Source: CAWGYT01 sp963826795 (lineage in GTDB: Bacteria > Planctomycetota > Planctomycetia > Pirellulales > Pirellulaceae). From it: 64,000 nt of DNA. Positions 8,672-17,867 of this stretch are shown piece by piece. The notes beneath the pieces are model-generated. The model did not search any database and was not told the origin of the DNA. It saw nothing but the letters and a program-made list of their open reading frames with translations. Location: NCBI GenBank assembly GCA_963826795.1, contig CAWGYT010000009.1:652080-716079 (forward strand), read 5' to 3'. The translations under genes and the position numbers were made by a program. Position 1 is the first letter of the stretch, and each line of letters begins with the position of its first letter.

Positions 8672-9674
8672 GTGGTTGACCCCGTGATTCGCTACCGCTC
8701 CTTCCTGAACTGCGATCCTCCGGCCCTTCTGCGGGTGTGGCGCGAGCAGCCGCCGACTCAGGGATTGATGCAGCCCATTTCCCATCTGCTGTTGGAGATG
8801 TTCGTCCTCTCGAAACCCTACTTCGACCGTCACGGGTTGATCGTCGCCGTCGACGACAACGGGGTGGTTGGGTTTGTGCATGCGGGCTTCGGGCCCGACC
8901 CCACGCGAACCCAATTGTCGAACGAGCTGGGGGTCGTCTGCGTGCTGGCCGTCCGAGCCCACGAGCAACGCGGCGAGATTCTCCGTGGTTTGCTCGCACG
9001 GGCTGAAAGCTACCTGCAGGATCGAGGGGCACGGAAGATTTGCATCGGCAGCACGTTTCCGTTCAGCCCGTTTTATCTGGGCCTTCACGGCGGCAGCGAT
9101 CTGCCCGGTGTCAGCACGAAAGACACCGAGATGGAACAGTTGTTTGCCGAGGCCGGTTACCGGGAAATCGGACGTTGGCACGCCTTTGAGCGAACGCTGC
9201 ATCGGTTCCGTGTGCCCGTCGACCGGCGACTCATGCAGCACCGACGAACGTATCGGTTAATTCCCCAGGTCAATCCTCCCAACTTGCCGTGGTGGGATGC
9301 CTGCGTGTTTGGCCCGGCGGACCGGATTCGCTTCCTGCTGGAGTCGAAGACCGGAGGAGGTCCCTGCGGGGAAATCACGTATTGGGATATGGGCCCGCTC
9401 TCGACCCGAGCACAATACTGTGGGATGGGCATCATTTCCTGGTCGATTGACGTGTCCGCTCGAGGCCAAGGCCTGGGGACGTTTCTCGCCACGGAATCAC
9501 TCAAGCACCTGCAAAATTCGGGGATCCCTCGCATCGAAGTCCAAACCGGCGCCGACAATGAACAGGCGCCTGCGCCTGCTGCAACGACTCGGCTTCGGCG
9601 AACTCCGCCAGGGGATCCACTTCGCGAAAGACCTGCCATCCGCCGGCGATCCGCTGCTGATCGCCGACGATTGA
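8672..9674 (+). CDS. GNAT acetyltransferase, probable double GNAT fold, frame break near the end
   Basis: Opens at a GTG (8672, or 8684). The first half has an N-acetyltransferase outline (LIVAVDDNGVVGFVHAGF...VVCVLAVRAHEQRGEILRGLLARAESYL) with a degenerate acetyl-CoA loop. The second half has the true pyrophosphate-binding loop in IDVSARGQGLGTFL. In the frame used so far the last 50 residues are Arg/Pro noise. One base over, from about 9560, the expected GNAT ending appears: NRRLRLLQRLGFGELRQGIHF, closing at TGA 9672-9674. One extra G in GACAATGAACAGG is enough. Substrate unknown. Confidence 0.72.
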
Positions 9675-9790
9675 TCGCCGACGATTGATCGCGAACGATT
9701 GACGGCGGACGGGCTCGGCTGGGCGATCACCATGGACCGGCTTGCGAATCGCCCTCGCCCGCGGGCGCTCTCGACGGGCATTGGGAGGAC

Positions 9791-10804
9791 TCAATTCGGC
9801 GTGCCGCGGCCGTCGGAACGTCCTTGATACAGATTCCGACCTGCCACGAGCGATCTCATCTTGGCGTCGGCCACGCTGCGCGGCAGCATCCAGAATCCGC
9901 AATCCGGATGCACGTACTTAATCCGCTCGGGCCCCAGTACGCGGGCCGCCGTTTCGATCCGCCGCGCGACGTGCTCGGGCGATTCCACTTCGTTGTCCTT
10001 GATGTCAATGACTCCCAGACCAAGCCCGATACGCGCCTCGACCGCGCGCAATACGCTCAGTTCGTCCGACGGACGTCGCGCCATCTCGAGCACGAGATGA
10101 TCGACCTGCAGCTCATTCAGAAAGGCCACCAGTTTGTCGTAGGTGCCCTGCTGAATTCGCTGGCCGCCGTAGTTGCCGAAACAGAGATGGACGGCACGCT
10201 GGCCGGTGGCGCCCTGCAAGACGCGATTGATCCCCCGCGCCGCGAGCGGGCCGTCGTCGGGACGCCCCGTCACATTCGCCTCGTCGACCTGAATCACATC
10301 GGCGTCGATCCCCTCGATTTGTGTTTTCAACACCTCGGCCAGCGCCATCACCAGAGCCTCCAGGTCAGGATAGTATTCGTCGGCCAGCGTCCGCGCTAAC
10401 ATGTAGGGGCTGGTGAGCGTGAACTTCTTGGGGCGATCGGTCAAATCACGGTACAGCTGATAGTCGGACTCGAGGTCAAGCTGGCCGGACCCCAGCTCGC
10501 TCACCACGACGCCCGGCGGTTTCGCTCGGAATCGCGTGACTTCCTGCGCCCTCCAGGCCGACAGTTGCTTGCGCGAAAGGTCCGTGCGGATTCCTGCGAG
10601 CGGCCGTACGAAATAGTCAATCATGCCGTTCGTTTCCGCATGGTTGATATCCCAACGGTACAGCTCGCCGTCGGCTACCAAGTCGATTCCCGCGAGCTCC
10701 TGCGTCTTCAAGACCGCCAAAATCGCGTCCCGCAAGCTCTCGCGATTGCTGACCACACGCAACCACATCGGGACGGGATAACTTCCAACAACCGTGGTGA
10801 GCAT
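9791..10804 (-). CDS. Cobalamin-independent methionine synthase (MetE C-terminal domain)-like protein
   Basis: 337 residues from the ATG at 10804 (MLTTVVGSYPVP). The MetE/URO-D superfamily features are the VVGSYP opening, the DGE box near residue 45, QVDEANV, the HLCFGNYGG strand carrying His and Cys zinc ligands, and HPDCGFWMLPRS with the final zinc Cys. Single-domain homologues of this length, such as archaeal MetE-like enzymes, transfer methyl groups to homocysteine or related thiols, some from unidentified donors. It is the last gene of a minus-strand run, 26 bases after the enolase-superfamily gene. Methyl donor and acceptor are not predictable. Confidence 0.8.
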   Translation of the reverse strand: MLTTVVGSYPVPMWLRVVSNRESLRDAILAVLKTQELAGIDLVADGELYRWDINHAETNGMIDYFVRPLAGIRTDLSRKQLSAWRAQEVTRFRAKPPGVVVSELGSGQLDLESDYQLYRDLTDRPKKFTLTSPYMLARTLADEYYPDLEALVMALAEVLKTQIEGIDADVIQVDEANVTGRPDDGPLAARGINRVLQGATGQRAVHLCFGNYGGQRIQQGTYDKLVAFLNELQVDHLVLEMARRPSDELSVLRAVEARIGLGLGVIDIKDNEVESPEHVARRIETAARVLGPERIKYVHPDCGFWMLPRSVADAKMRSLVAGRNLYQGRSDGRGTPN

Positions 10805-10830
10805 ATCGATCCTCGAGATGTGACGGTGCT

Positions 10831-12300
10831 CTAGAAACAAACGTCGTAGTCGTGGACGTCAGGCAAGACCTTAAAACCAAAACCGACACACTGCAAGGAT
10901 CCAATGTGGAATTGACCGTCACGCACGATCGGACGGACGATTCCCGCACGTTGATCGTACAGGTCCGGATGAGCCTCCCAGGCGGCGTGCTGCTGGGCGG
11001 CGGGCAGGTACGCCAGTCCGGGATGATAATGATGCCCGTTTCGCTCGACGTGTTCTAACCCCAGCGTCGCTGCCAGGCAGAGGTCGGTTTGGACGGGGAC
11101 GATGCCCACACAGCACAGGTCCTCGCCCGACATCAAATACGCCGGCCCCTGTGAGGCGACGTCGATCGCGGCGCGCGGACCCCTCTCCGCCGAGTTGCCG
11201 GGCTGGTTGAGCCACCAGGTCAAGCCGGCGTTGAGTAGACTCTTGAGTGGTCCCTTGCAGCTCTTGCTGCTGACACCGCGATAGCCCAGTTCGACTGCCT
11301 CGCGATAACTTGTCAAGGTTTGGTCCGATTCGTCAATGATGACCGGTTTTTCGCTCGCGAGCGACCGGATTCCCTCGGTCGCCTTACGCACCAGCGCCAG
11401 GTCGCGCGGCAAGGGCTGCTCAATCAGCAGCGTTCTCTGCCAAAGCTCGCCCAGCGACGACCGCGACTTGATCGCCGCGATCAGCCGATCGAACTCGGCC
11501 GCATCCTGATACTGCTCGTTGCCATCCAAGGTCACCCGATAGTCTCCCCCGCGCAGCCGCTGCATGAGGCGGGCGATGATCTCCAGCCGGTCGAGGTCGC
11601 GGTCAAGTTGATTGACCACCTTGATTTTGAGGTAACGCACACCGCTCTGCTGAACGTACTCTTCCAAGGCCTGCGGTTGACCATCCTGCAGGCGATCGGC
11701 GGGCGGAATTTCGCTCGACGTGAGTGGATCGGTAAGGCCCACAGTGTGGCGGACGAAGACTTGTCGGCGAGGCGTTGGCGGGAGCCAGTCCCGGGGGACA
11801 AGGCCGGCGAGGCGGGAATCCCAGCGGGCCGGGTCGATGCCCAACAAATTCGCCTGCACGAGCTCGGCGAAACTCATGCCCGCGGCGCGAGCCATCGCGT
11901 CGATCGTCGCGCGTTCGGGAAGGCTGACGCCAAAGCTGCCCAGCAGATTCGGCCAACCGCGCTCCTTTGCCTCCGCCTGAACCGCCTCGAGTGCGGTCCA
12001 CCAGCCGTCAAAGAAGGAAACCGGGCGGGCAAACGATTCGCGGAACGCGTCCGTCGCCAGCCGAGCCGCCGCGATCATGTCCTGCTGCTGCGACTCGAAC
12101 GACTTCTCCGGCGATTTGTCGAACCAACTGGGCGGAAAGCAGTCGCCGCTGAAACCCTGCCAGGCGACTCCGCCAATCTCAACCGTGGCACGATAGATCG
12201 CTTGCGGACACCACGTCAGACAGGCCCGACCGTAGCGAAACGGGAGGCGTGTCGTCGACCTACGCACCCCCAGCCAGCCGTTCAACCATCTCACTTGCAT
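10831..12300 (-). CDS. Enolase-superfamily (mandelate racemase/muconate-lactonizing enzyme-like) protein
   Basis: 489 residues. The TIM-barrel catalytic residues are in order: the KxK motif in YLKIKVVN, the first metal Asp in LDGNEQY, the second acid in LLIEQPLP, the third in VIIDESD, and a Lys in SSKSCKG on the far strand. This acid/base pattern fits the MLE/dipeptide-epimerase side of the superfamily. It is longer than the usual 350-400 residues, with an extended capping domain at the N-terminus. It lies between ispG and a MetE-like gene on the same strand with short gaps, so the three may be co-transcribed. The reaction is unknown. Confidence 0.75.
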   Translation of the reverse strand: MQVRWLNGWLGVRRSTTRLPFRYGRACLTWCPQAIYRATVEIGGVAWQGFSGDCFPPSWFDKSPEKSFESQQQDMIAAARLATDAFRESFARPVSFFDGWWTALEAVQAEAKERGWPNLLGSFGVSLPERATIDAMARAAGMSFAELVQANLLGIDPARWDSRLAGLVPRDWLPPTPRRQVFVRHTVGLTDPLTSSEIPPADRLQDGQPQALEEYVQQSGVRYLKIKVVNQLDRDLDRLEIIARLMQRLRGGDYRVTLDGNEQYQDAAEFDRLIAAIKSRSSLGELWQRTLLIEQPLPRDLALVRKATEGIRSLASEKPVIIDESDQTLTSYREAVELGYRGVSSKSCKGPLKSLLNAGLTWWLNQPGNSAERGPRAAIDVASQGPAYLMSGEDLCCVGIVPVQTDLCLAATLGLEHVERNGHHYHPGLAYLPAAQQHAAWEAHPDLYDQRAGIVRPIVRDGQFHIGSLQCVGFGFKVLPDVHDYDVCF

Positions 12301-12422
12301 CGGCTGACTCTCCTTCCAGCACCCGGCGAATCAAGCAACCACCGCCCGACCGAGCTTCTTGCCAAGGCCGTGCGAGGTTTGACGGAGATGGGCCCGGCGA
12401 GCGAATTAATTGAAGGGATCGC

Positions 12423-13583
12423 TTAGGTTACCGAAGTCGCGATTTGACGGGCTTCGATCAATTGGTCCAGCTCTTGCTTCAGCCGATCCAGAATTTTGTC
12501 GTAGGGAAACGCGCCGAGTGATTCGGGGCCCCGCTTGAGATTCACGAAATTCGGCCCGCACCACAGCCCCAAATCCGCGTCGTCCGTCTCGCCCGGTCCG
12601 TTCACGCGACATCCCATCACGGCAATCGTGATCGCGTACGCCTCCGCATAACGCGTCATTTCCTTGACTTGCCCTGCCAGCTCGATAAAAGCCTCGTTCT
12701 CGACACGCGAGCAACTCGGGCAGGCAATGATGTTCAGCGACGTCAAACCATAGTCGACCACGGACCGCACGCGTCCCGCCGCAATGTCCGCCAGGATCTG
12801 TCGCCCCGCCGCGATTTCCTCCGGCTTTCGTGAGTTCGGGACGGTGAGCGAGACGCGGATCGTGTCGCCAATCCCGCGACTGATCAATTGCTCGAAGGCA
12901 ATGCGCGTCTTGATGATGCCATCCGGGGGCAGCCCTGCCTCGGTCACGCCCAGATGCAGCGGCACGTCCGACCGCTGCTCGGCAAAGCGACGATTCACTT
13001 CGATCACGTTTTGCGGATCGGAGTCCTTCAGCGAAACACAGTAACGCGTAAACCCAAGCGAATCCAGCAGCTCGCAATGCTCCAAGGCGCTTTCGAGCAT
13101 CGGTGAAATCGAGTCGTGAGGGTCGAACTTATCCTTTTTTGCAGGATCGACACTTCCACAATTCACTCCGACACGCATCGCGCAGTCATGACGCGATGCG
13201 ATGTCGGCCAAGTAACGAACCTTGTCCTGCCAGGGCTTCGCTCGTTCGTGATGATAAAGATGCCCCGGGTTGTATCGCAGTTTGTCGACGTGGGGGGCCA
13301 CCAACTCGGCTAGGCGGTAGTTTTCCTGCAGATCCACCGACAAATTCGCCGTGGTCCGACTACGAATCAACGCCAACGCCTCGGCGTCTTGTCGGTTGTC
13401 CACCGCAATCCGAACCACGTCTGCGCCCGCCGTATGCAGGGCCTGCACCTGCTGGACCGTCGCGTCGACGTCCTGGGTGTGCGTCGCGGTCATGCTTTGG
13501 ACCGCGATCGGGAACCCAGCCCCGATCTGGATCTGGCCGATGCGTACGGCGCGAGTGGGATTGCGTTTAATTTGTTGAACCAT
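12423..13583 (-). CDS. ispG: 4-hydroxy-3-methylbut-2-en-1-yl diphosphate synthase (flavodoxin)
   Basis: GcpE/IspG, the penultimate step of the MEP isoprenoid pathway, a [4Fe-4S] enzyme. The start used is the ATG at 13583 (MVQQIKRNPTRAVRIG), giving 386 residues, the normal bacterial size without the plant-type insert; an upstream in-frame start would add 34 residues unlike the family. Cluster ligands are Cys-x2-Cys in CPSCSR, a third Cys in MGCRVNGPGE, and that motif's Glu. RYNPGHL, RVGVNCGS and HLGVTEAG are all family blocks. The protein looks intact. Confidence 0.95.
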   Translation of the reverse strand: MVQQIKRNPTRAVRIGQIQIGAGFPIAVQSMTATHTQDVDATVQQVQALHTAGADVVRIAVDNRQDAEALALIRSRTTANLSVDLQENYRLAELVAPHVDKLRYNPGHLYHHERAKPWQDKVRYLADIASRHDCAMRVGVNCGSVDPAKKDKFDPHDSISPMLESALEHCELLDSLGFTRYCVSLKDSDPQNVIEVNRRFAEQRSDVPLHLGVTEAGLPPDGIIKTRIAFEQLISRGIGDTIRVSLTVPNSRKPEEIAAGRQILADIAAGRVRSVVDYGLTSLNIIACPSCSRVENEAFIELAGQVKEMTRYAEAYAITIAVMGCRVNGPGETDDADLGLWCGPNFVNLKRGPESLGAFPYDKILDRLKQELDQLIEARQIATSVT

Positions 13584-14073
13584 TTCGAACCTCGCTTCCG
13601 CTGAAACGTTTATTTTTTCTAACCGCAGGCGAACTGGCAATGTCACTCCGTTGACTTGGGGGAACCGGTAATTAGACTGCGTCATGGTAGGCAGGGAAGT
13701 CTGTGCATTTTACAAGAAAGCTCGACTTGGGAGGTGACGCTAGTGTCCCGGACAGAAATCTCGATTCATACGTTGTCGAAGAGGGATTGGAGATCTCCCC
13801 GTCGAAGCTGGCATTCGCGGCTACCGTGGGAAGCTCGCAATGCCTTTTTTTGTCATCTGCGCGGCCGGACTCGCACGATCGAGTACCGTCTGAAGCGACG
13901 TGCAACGGCCGGGCCGGCCCGGCACATCTGATCGTCGAAACGACTCGCACTGCTCGAAACCGTTCGTTCGAGCCGCTAAACTCCTACACGGGGCACGCCG
14001 GTACACAGACCACGCGAGGCACCGATTCGCGTGGCCGGTCGACGGGAAGCGCAACCGCAGGAAACAGCGATCG
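13584..14073. other. Intergenic region between divergent ispG and sulfatase genes
   Basis: About 490 bases with no gene I can support. It must hold the promoters of both divergent transcripts, but I see no clear sigma-70 -35/-10 pair. A GGCCGGGCCGGCCCGG palindromic stretch lies near 13910-13923. Confidence 0.5.
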
Positions 14074-15405
14074 ATGATGAGCGTGTTAGATCCATTGTGG
14101 AAGGGGGACGACCGGGTTGCTGGAACCCGTTGGATCGTGGCGGTATGGCTGCTGCTGGCCGCGCCGATGTTCGCGGAACCGCCCAACATTCTGCTGATCA
14201 TCTCGGACGACCAGGCGTGGACCGACTACGGTTTCATGGGGCATTCACAGATTCTGACGCCGCACCTGGATCGCTTGGCCGAGCAGAGCCTGACGTTCAC
14301 ACGGGGCTATGTGCCTTCGAGTCTTTGCCGCCCGAGTCTGGCGTCGATCGTGACGGGGCTGTATCCGCATCAGCATCGGATCGTCGGCAACGATCCGGCG
14401 CCACTACCTGGCCTCAGCGCAGCGGCGAGTCAGACGCAGCCGGCCTACCTCGCGCGACGGCAGCACCTGATCGACCATTTGGATCGGGTGGACACGTTGC
14501 CCAAGCTGCTGGGCGCGCGACGTTACGCTTCGTTTCAGAGCGGCAAGTGGTGGGAAGGGAGTTTTCGTCGGGGCGGTTTCACGGCGGGCATGACGCGCGG
14601 ATTTCCGGAGCCTGGAGGCCGCCACGGCGACGAGGGCCTGAAAATCGGCCGCGAGGGGCTGCAGCCGATTTTTGATTTCATCGAACAAGCCCAGGCGAAT
14701 GAGCAGCCATTTCTCGTCTGGTACGCCCCGCTACTGCCTCACACGCCGCATAACCCACCGGGGCGACTGCTGGATCGATACCGAGATCCGACGACATCCG
14801 AAGCGATCGCCAAGTACTGGGCGATGTGCAGCTGGTTTGACGAGACATGTGGAGAATTACTCGACTACCTGGATCAGCATCAATTGCGGGACAACACGAT
14901 CGTGGTCTATATCACCGACAATGGATGGATCAATCGGGCCGACCGGTCCGCGTACGCTCCACGCTCAAAGCGGTCGCCCTACGAAGGCGGAATCCGCACG
15001 CCCATCATGATTCGCTATCCCGGTCACATGACTCCGCAAATCGATGACCTGACGCTCGCCAGCAGCCTGGACATCGTACCCACGCTGCTGCGGGCCTGCG
15101 GCCTCATGCCCACTTCAGCGATGCCAGGAATCGATCTGCTGGACGCACAGGCCCGCGCGTCCCGTAAGACGCTCCACGGCGAGATCTTCGAGCATGACGT
15201 GGTAGACGTCGAACGTCCGGAGGCGAGTCTCCGATACCGGTGGACGATCCGCATGCCCTGGAAGTTAATCGTGCCCAACCCCGAGCGAGTGGCGGACGAA
15301 TCGGTGCAACTCTATCACCTGATCACTGATCCCGAAGAGCAATCCGACGTCGCTCAGCGATACCCAGAAATCGTTGACGAGTTACGGTGGGAGAGCGGCG
15401 GGTGA
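14074..15405 (+). CDS. Sulfatase family protein with C-R-P-S-L active-site variant
   Basis: Secreted sulfatase, 443 residues from the ATG at 14074, with a hydrophobic signal segment at residues 20-34 (VAVWLLLAAPMFA). The fold markers are NILLIISDDQ (metal Asp pair), SGKWW, PHTPHNPP, and ITDNGW with the C-terminal metal Asp-Asn. The formylglycine site is Cys85 in SSLCRPSLASIVTG, where the Arg of the CxPxR consensus is Leu. The neighbouring sulfatase keeps CTPSR. The C-terminus (DELRWESGG) runs directly into a repeat block and may be slightly truncated. Planctomycete sulfatases typically act on algal sulfated polysaccharides; the substrate here is unknown. Confidence 0.85.
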   Translation: MMSVLDPLWKGDDRVAGTRWIVAVWLLLAAPMFAEPPNILLIISDDQAWTDYGFMGHSQILTPHLDRLAEQSLTFTRGYVPSSLCRPSLASIVTGLYPHQHRIVGNDPAPLPGLSAAASQTQPAYLARRQHLIDHLDRVDTLPKLLGARRYASFQSGKWWEGSFRRGGFTAGMTRGFPEPGGRHGDEGLKIGREGLQPIFDFIEQAQANEQPFLVWYAPLLPHTPHNPPGRLLDRYRDPTTSEAIAKYWAMCSWFDETCGELLDYLDQHQLRDNTIVVYITDNGWINRADRSAYAPRSKRSPYEGGIRTPIMIRYPGHMTPQIDDLTLASSLDIVPTLLRACGLMPTSAMPGIDLLDAQARASRKTLHGEIFEHDVVDVERPEASLRYRWTIRMPWKLIVPNPERVADESVQLYHLITDPEEQSDVAQRYPEIVDELRWESGG

Positions 15406-15419
15406 GGCGTGGGGTCGCG

Positions 15420-15745
15420 CCGGGCCCCCTCATCCGGCCTGCGGCCACCTTCTCCCGCGTTGGGGAGAAGGGACAGAATCGAGTCACCTTCTCCCGCGCT
15501 GGGGAGAAGGGACATTGGGGTGTCACCTCTCCCGAGGCCGGGAGAGGTCGCTCGGGTCCCGCCCGCGGGAGCCGAGCGGGTGAGGGTTGAGCGGCGGCGC
15601 AGGGCTCACGGCCGGGCCCCTCATCCGGCCTGCGGCCACCTTCTCCCGCGCTGGGGAGAAGGGACATTGGGGTGTCACCTCTCCCGGGACCGGGAGAGGT
15701 CGACCGGGGACCGCTTGCGGGACCCGGGCGGGTGAGGGTTTTCGT
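15420..15745. repeat. Dispersed palindromic repeat block, type A, two direct copies
   Basis: Two direct copies (about 15425-15590 and 15615-15740) of a unit made of CCCCTCATCCGGCCTGCGGCC, a hairpin CCTTCTCCCGC...GGGGAGAAGG, and a second hairpin CCTCTCCC...GGGAGAGG, ending GGGTGAGGGTT. The first copy has an internal duplication of the CCTTCTCCCGC hairpin. Related copies occur in the opposite orientation at about 43400-43560 and, split by IS insertion, at 58590-58611 plus 61042-61075. It sits between the two sulfatase genes. Function unknown. Confidence 0.85.
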
Positions 15746-15774
15746 GGGCGGCATTTGAATTCGTGAGGTCAATT

Positions 15775-17139
15775 ATGGTGACAGTTGGGAAACGCCTGAT
15801 TCGTGCGAGTGCCTTGTTAGCCACCCTGGTCGCCGCGCGACCGTTGACGGCGACTACCGCAGAACCGCCCAACGTGGTGATCATTTTCTGCGATGATCTT
15901 GGCTACGGCGATCTTGGTTGCTTTGGCCATCCGACGATCGAGACGCCGCAACTGGATACGATGGCGGCGGCAGGGCAGAAGTGGACCAGTTTCTATTGTG
16001 CGGCACCGGTCTGCACGCCTAGCCGAGCCGGACTGCTGACAGGGCGTCTGCCGATCCGCAACGGCATGACGTCGCCGCAGCGGGTCGTCTTGTTTCCGGA
16101 TTCGGGAGGCGGACTGCCCCCGGCAGAGATCACCCTGGCGGAATGTTTGGGTAACGCGGGCTACGCAACCGCCTGCATTGGTAAGTGGCACCTCGGGCAC
16201 CTGCCCGCGTTTCTGCCGACGTCGCAAGGTTTCGACTCGTATTACGGTGTTCCCTACTCCAACGATATGCATGCCGGCGGTGGCGTTCCGCTCATGCGAG
16301 GTACCCGCATCGTCGAACGTCCCGTCGACCAGACGACATTGACGAAACGCTACACGGACGAGGCGGTGCGATTCATTGAGGCGCACCAGGCGGATCGCTT
16401 CTTCCTTTACTTGGCACACACCATGCCGCATGTGCCGCTGCATGCGTCGGAGTCGTTTCGTGGAACCAGCCGGCGCGGATTGTATGGCGATGTGGTTCAA
16501 GAAATCGACAACTCGGTAGGCCGAATCCTGCGCACGCTGCGGGACCAAGGGCTGGCCGAGCGCACGTTGGTGGTCTTCACCAGCGACAATGGCCCGTGGC
16601 TGGTTCAGCGCCAGAACGGCGGCAGCGCTGGATTGTTGCGAGCTGGCAAAGGCACGACGTTCGAAGGCGGAATGCGGGTTCCGACAATCTTTTGGTGGCC
16701 CGGCACGATCGCCGCGGGATCCACCGTCTCGGATTTGGGCAGCACGCTCGATCTGATGAGCACGCTCTGTACGCTGGCGGGCGCCGCGTTGCCCGACGAT
16801 CGACAACTCGATAGCCTGGACCTCTCGCCGGCGCTCCGCGGAACCGGGCCCAGCCCGCGGCAAACCATGTTTTTCTACACGCGCGGCGTCCTCCACGCGG
16901 TGCGGCATGGCGCGTTTAAGCTTCACGTCTTGACCCGCGACGCGGTGCACTACGGACGTCCGCCCGTCGTTCAGGATCCCCCGCTGCTGTTCGATCTCGA
17001 ACAGGATCCCAGCGAACAGTATGACCTCGCGGAGAAACGACCCGACGTCGTCCAGCAACTGCAGCAGCTGATTCAGCAACACTTGGAAACCGTGAATCCG
17101 GCGCCCGACCAATTGGCGATTCCGCTCCCGGCGGGATAG
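15775..17139 (+). CDS. Sulfatase (arylsulfatase type, canonical CTPSR)
   Basis: 454 residues from the ATG at 15775, which has GAGGT seven bases upstream. A Sec signal peptide covers residues 1-27 (ALLATLVAARPLTATTA). The calcium-binding start is VVIIFCDDLGYGDLGCFG; the formylglycine site is Cys80 in VCTPSRAGLLTG; IGKWHLGH supplies Lys/His; MPHVPLHAS and TSDNGPW complete the active site. All key residues are present. It lies 370 bases after a second sulfatase with a divergent active-site motif, separated by a repeat block. The maturase (FGE or anSME) is not in this window. Confidence 0.92.
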   Translation: MVTVGKRLIRASALLATLVAARPLTATTAEPPNVVIIFCDDLGYGDLGCFGHPTIETPQLDTMAAAGQKWTSFYCAAPVCTPSRAGLLTGRLPIRNGMTSPQRVVLFPDSGGGLPPAEITLAECLGNAGYATACIGKWHLGHLPAFLPTSQGFDSYYGVPYSNDMHAGGGVPLMRGTRIVERPVDQTTLTKRYTDEAVRFIEAHQADRFFLYLAHTMPHVPLHASESFRGTSRRGLYGDVVQEIDNSVGRILRTLRDQGLAERTLVVFTSDNGPWLVQRQNGGSAGLLRAGKGTTFEGGMRVPTIFWWPGTIAAGSTVSDLGSTLDLMSTLCTLAGAALPDDRQLDSLDLSPALRGTGPSPRQTMFFYTRGVLHAVRHGAFKLHVLTRDAVHYGRPPVVQDPPLLFDLEQDPSEQYDLAEKRPDVVQQLQQLIQQHLETVNPAPDQLAIPLPAG

Positions 17140-17256
17140 CCCGAGAGAATGCGAGGGGCCGAGCCGCGAAGACGCGATGACGCGATGACGCGATGAACGA
17201 CGAAACGAGAGGACGTACGGCAGCGCGGATCCGCCGGCCGCGGGAATGGATGTCGA

Positions 17257-17841
17257 TCAAGCGCGGGCGAGCGCGACCGACGCCATCACGATGTAAAGGA
17301 TAATCAGTCCCCAGGATACCGCGTACGGTTCGCCCCGCGCCGGCTGGTAATAATGGACGCCGATAAACACGCCGAAAGCGACCAGACCCAGGGCTCCGGC
17401 AATCAGCTGGGGAGCCACCGCCTGCAGCAGCGCCAGAGCTACCGCAAGCATGGCATTGGCGATCAAGACTTGCCGAATCGAAAACTGCAGACGCGGCGAC
17501 TCGGGGGGCGGAACGACCCTGCGGCTCAACGGCGTTTCGGCTTCACGCATCCGCTGTCGCGCCGCCTCGGTTTCCGGATCCAGCGGTTCAAGCGTGAACG
17601 ACATGTCATCCTCGTCGGCCACCGGCAAACGCATCACAACGTCATCTCGTGAGGACTGTCGCGCGGACGGGCCACCTCGCATCGAGCGTAACGGATCGAA
17701 AGAATCGTTCACAGTCACCGCCGGTTTCGCCTGCCGGATAAGCCGGTTCCGGTCCCGCTGCGTAATTCGTTTCTGGGCGCGGGGCCTCACTCGCTGATTG
17801 TAACATTCCCGATTGGGTCCGTAACGCAGGCCGCGACTCAA
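17257..17841 (-). CDS. Small membrane protein of unknown function
   Basis: 194 residues as drawn from a TTG at 17841; ATGs at 17682 and 17634 are possible later starts and none has a clear ribosome-binding site. The first 110 residues are polar and Arg/Pro-rich. The segment LQFSIRQVLIANAMLAVALALLQ follows, then two more hydrophobic stretches to the C-terminus. FSIRxLLIAxxLxAVxLAL-type segments are frequent in planctomycete membrane proteins of unknown role. It is convergent with the preceding sulfatase; the 117 bases between them include four ACGCGATG-like repeats near 17175. Confidence 0.55.
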   Translation of the reverse strand: MSRGLRYGPNRECYNQRVRPRAQKRITQRDRNRLIRQAKPAVTVNDSFDPLRSMRGGPSARQSSRDDVVMRLPVADEDDMSFTLEPLDPETEAARQRMREAETPLSRRVVPPPESPRLQFSIRQVLIANAMLAVALALLQAVAPQLIAGALGLVAFGVFIGVHYYQPARGEPYAVSWGLIILYIVMASVALARA

Positions 17842-17867
17842 CGAAAATTTGGCCCCGCCGCGGGCGC

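Noticed and set aside
15406..15770. Small Arg/Gly/Pro-rich genes within the repeat block
   Set aside because: Several frames are open only because of the repeated GC-rich hairpins; no start signals or family features.
15817..17112. 431-codon minus-strand open frame across the second sulfatase
   Set aside because: The plus strand has a complete sulfatase with signal peptide and active site.
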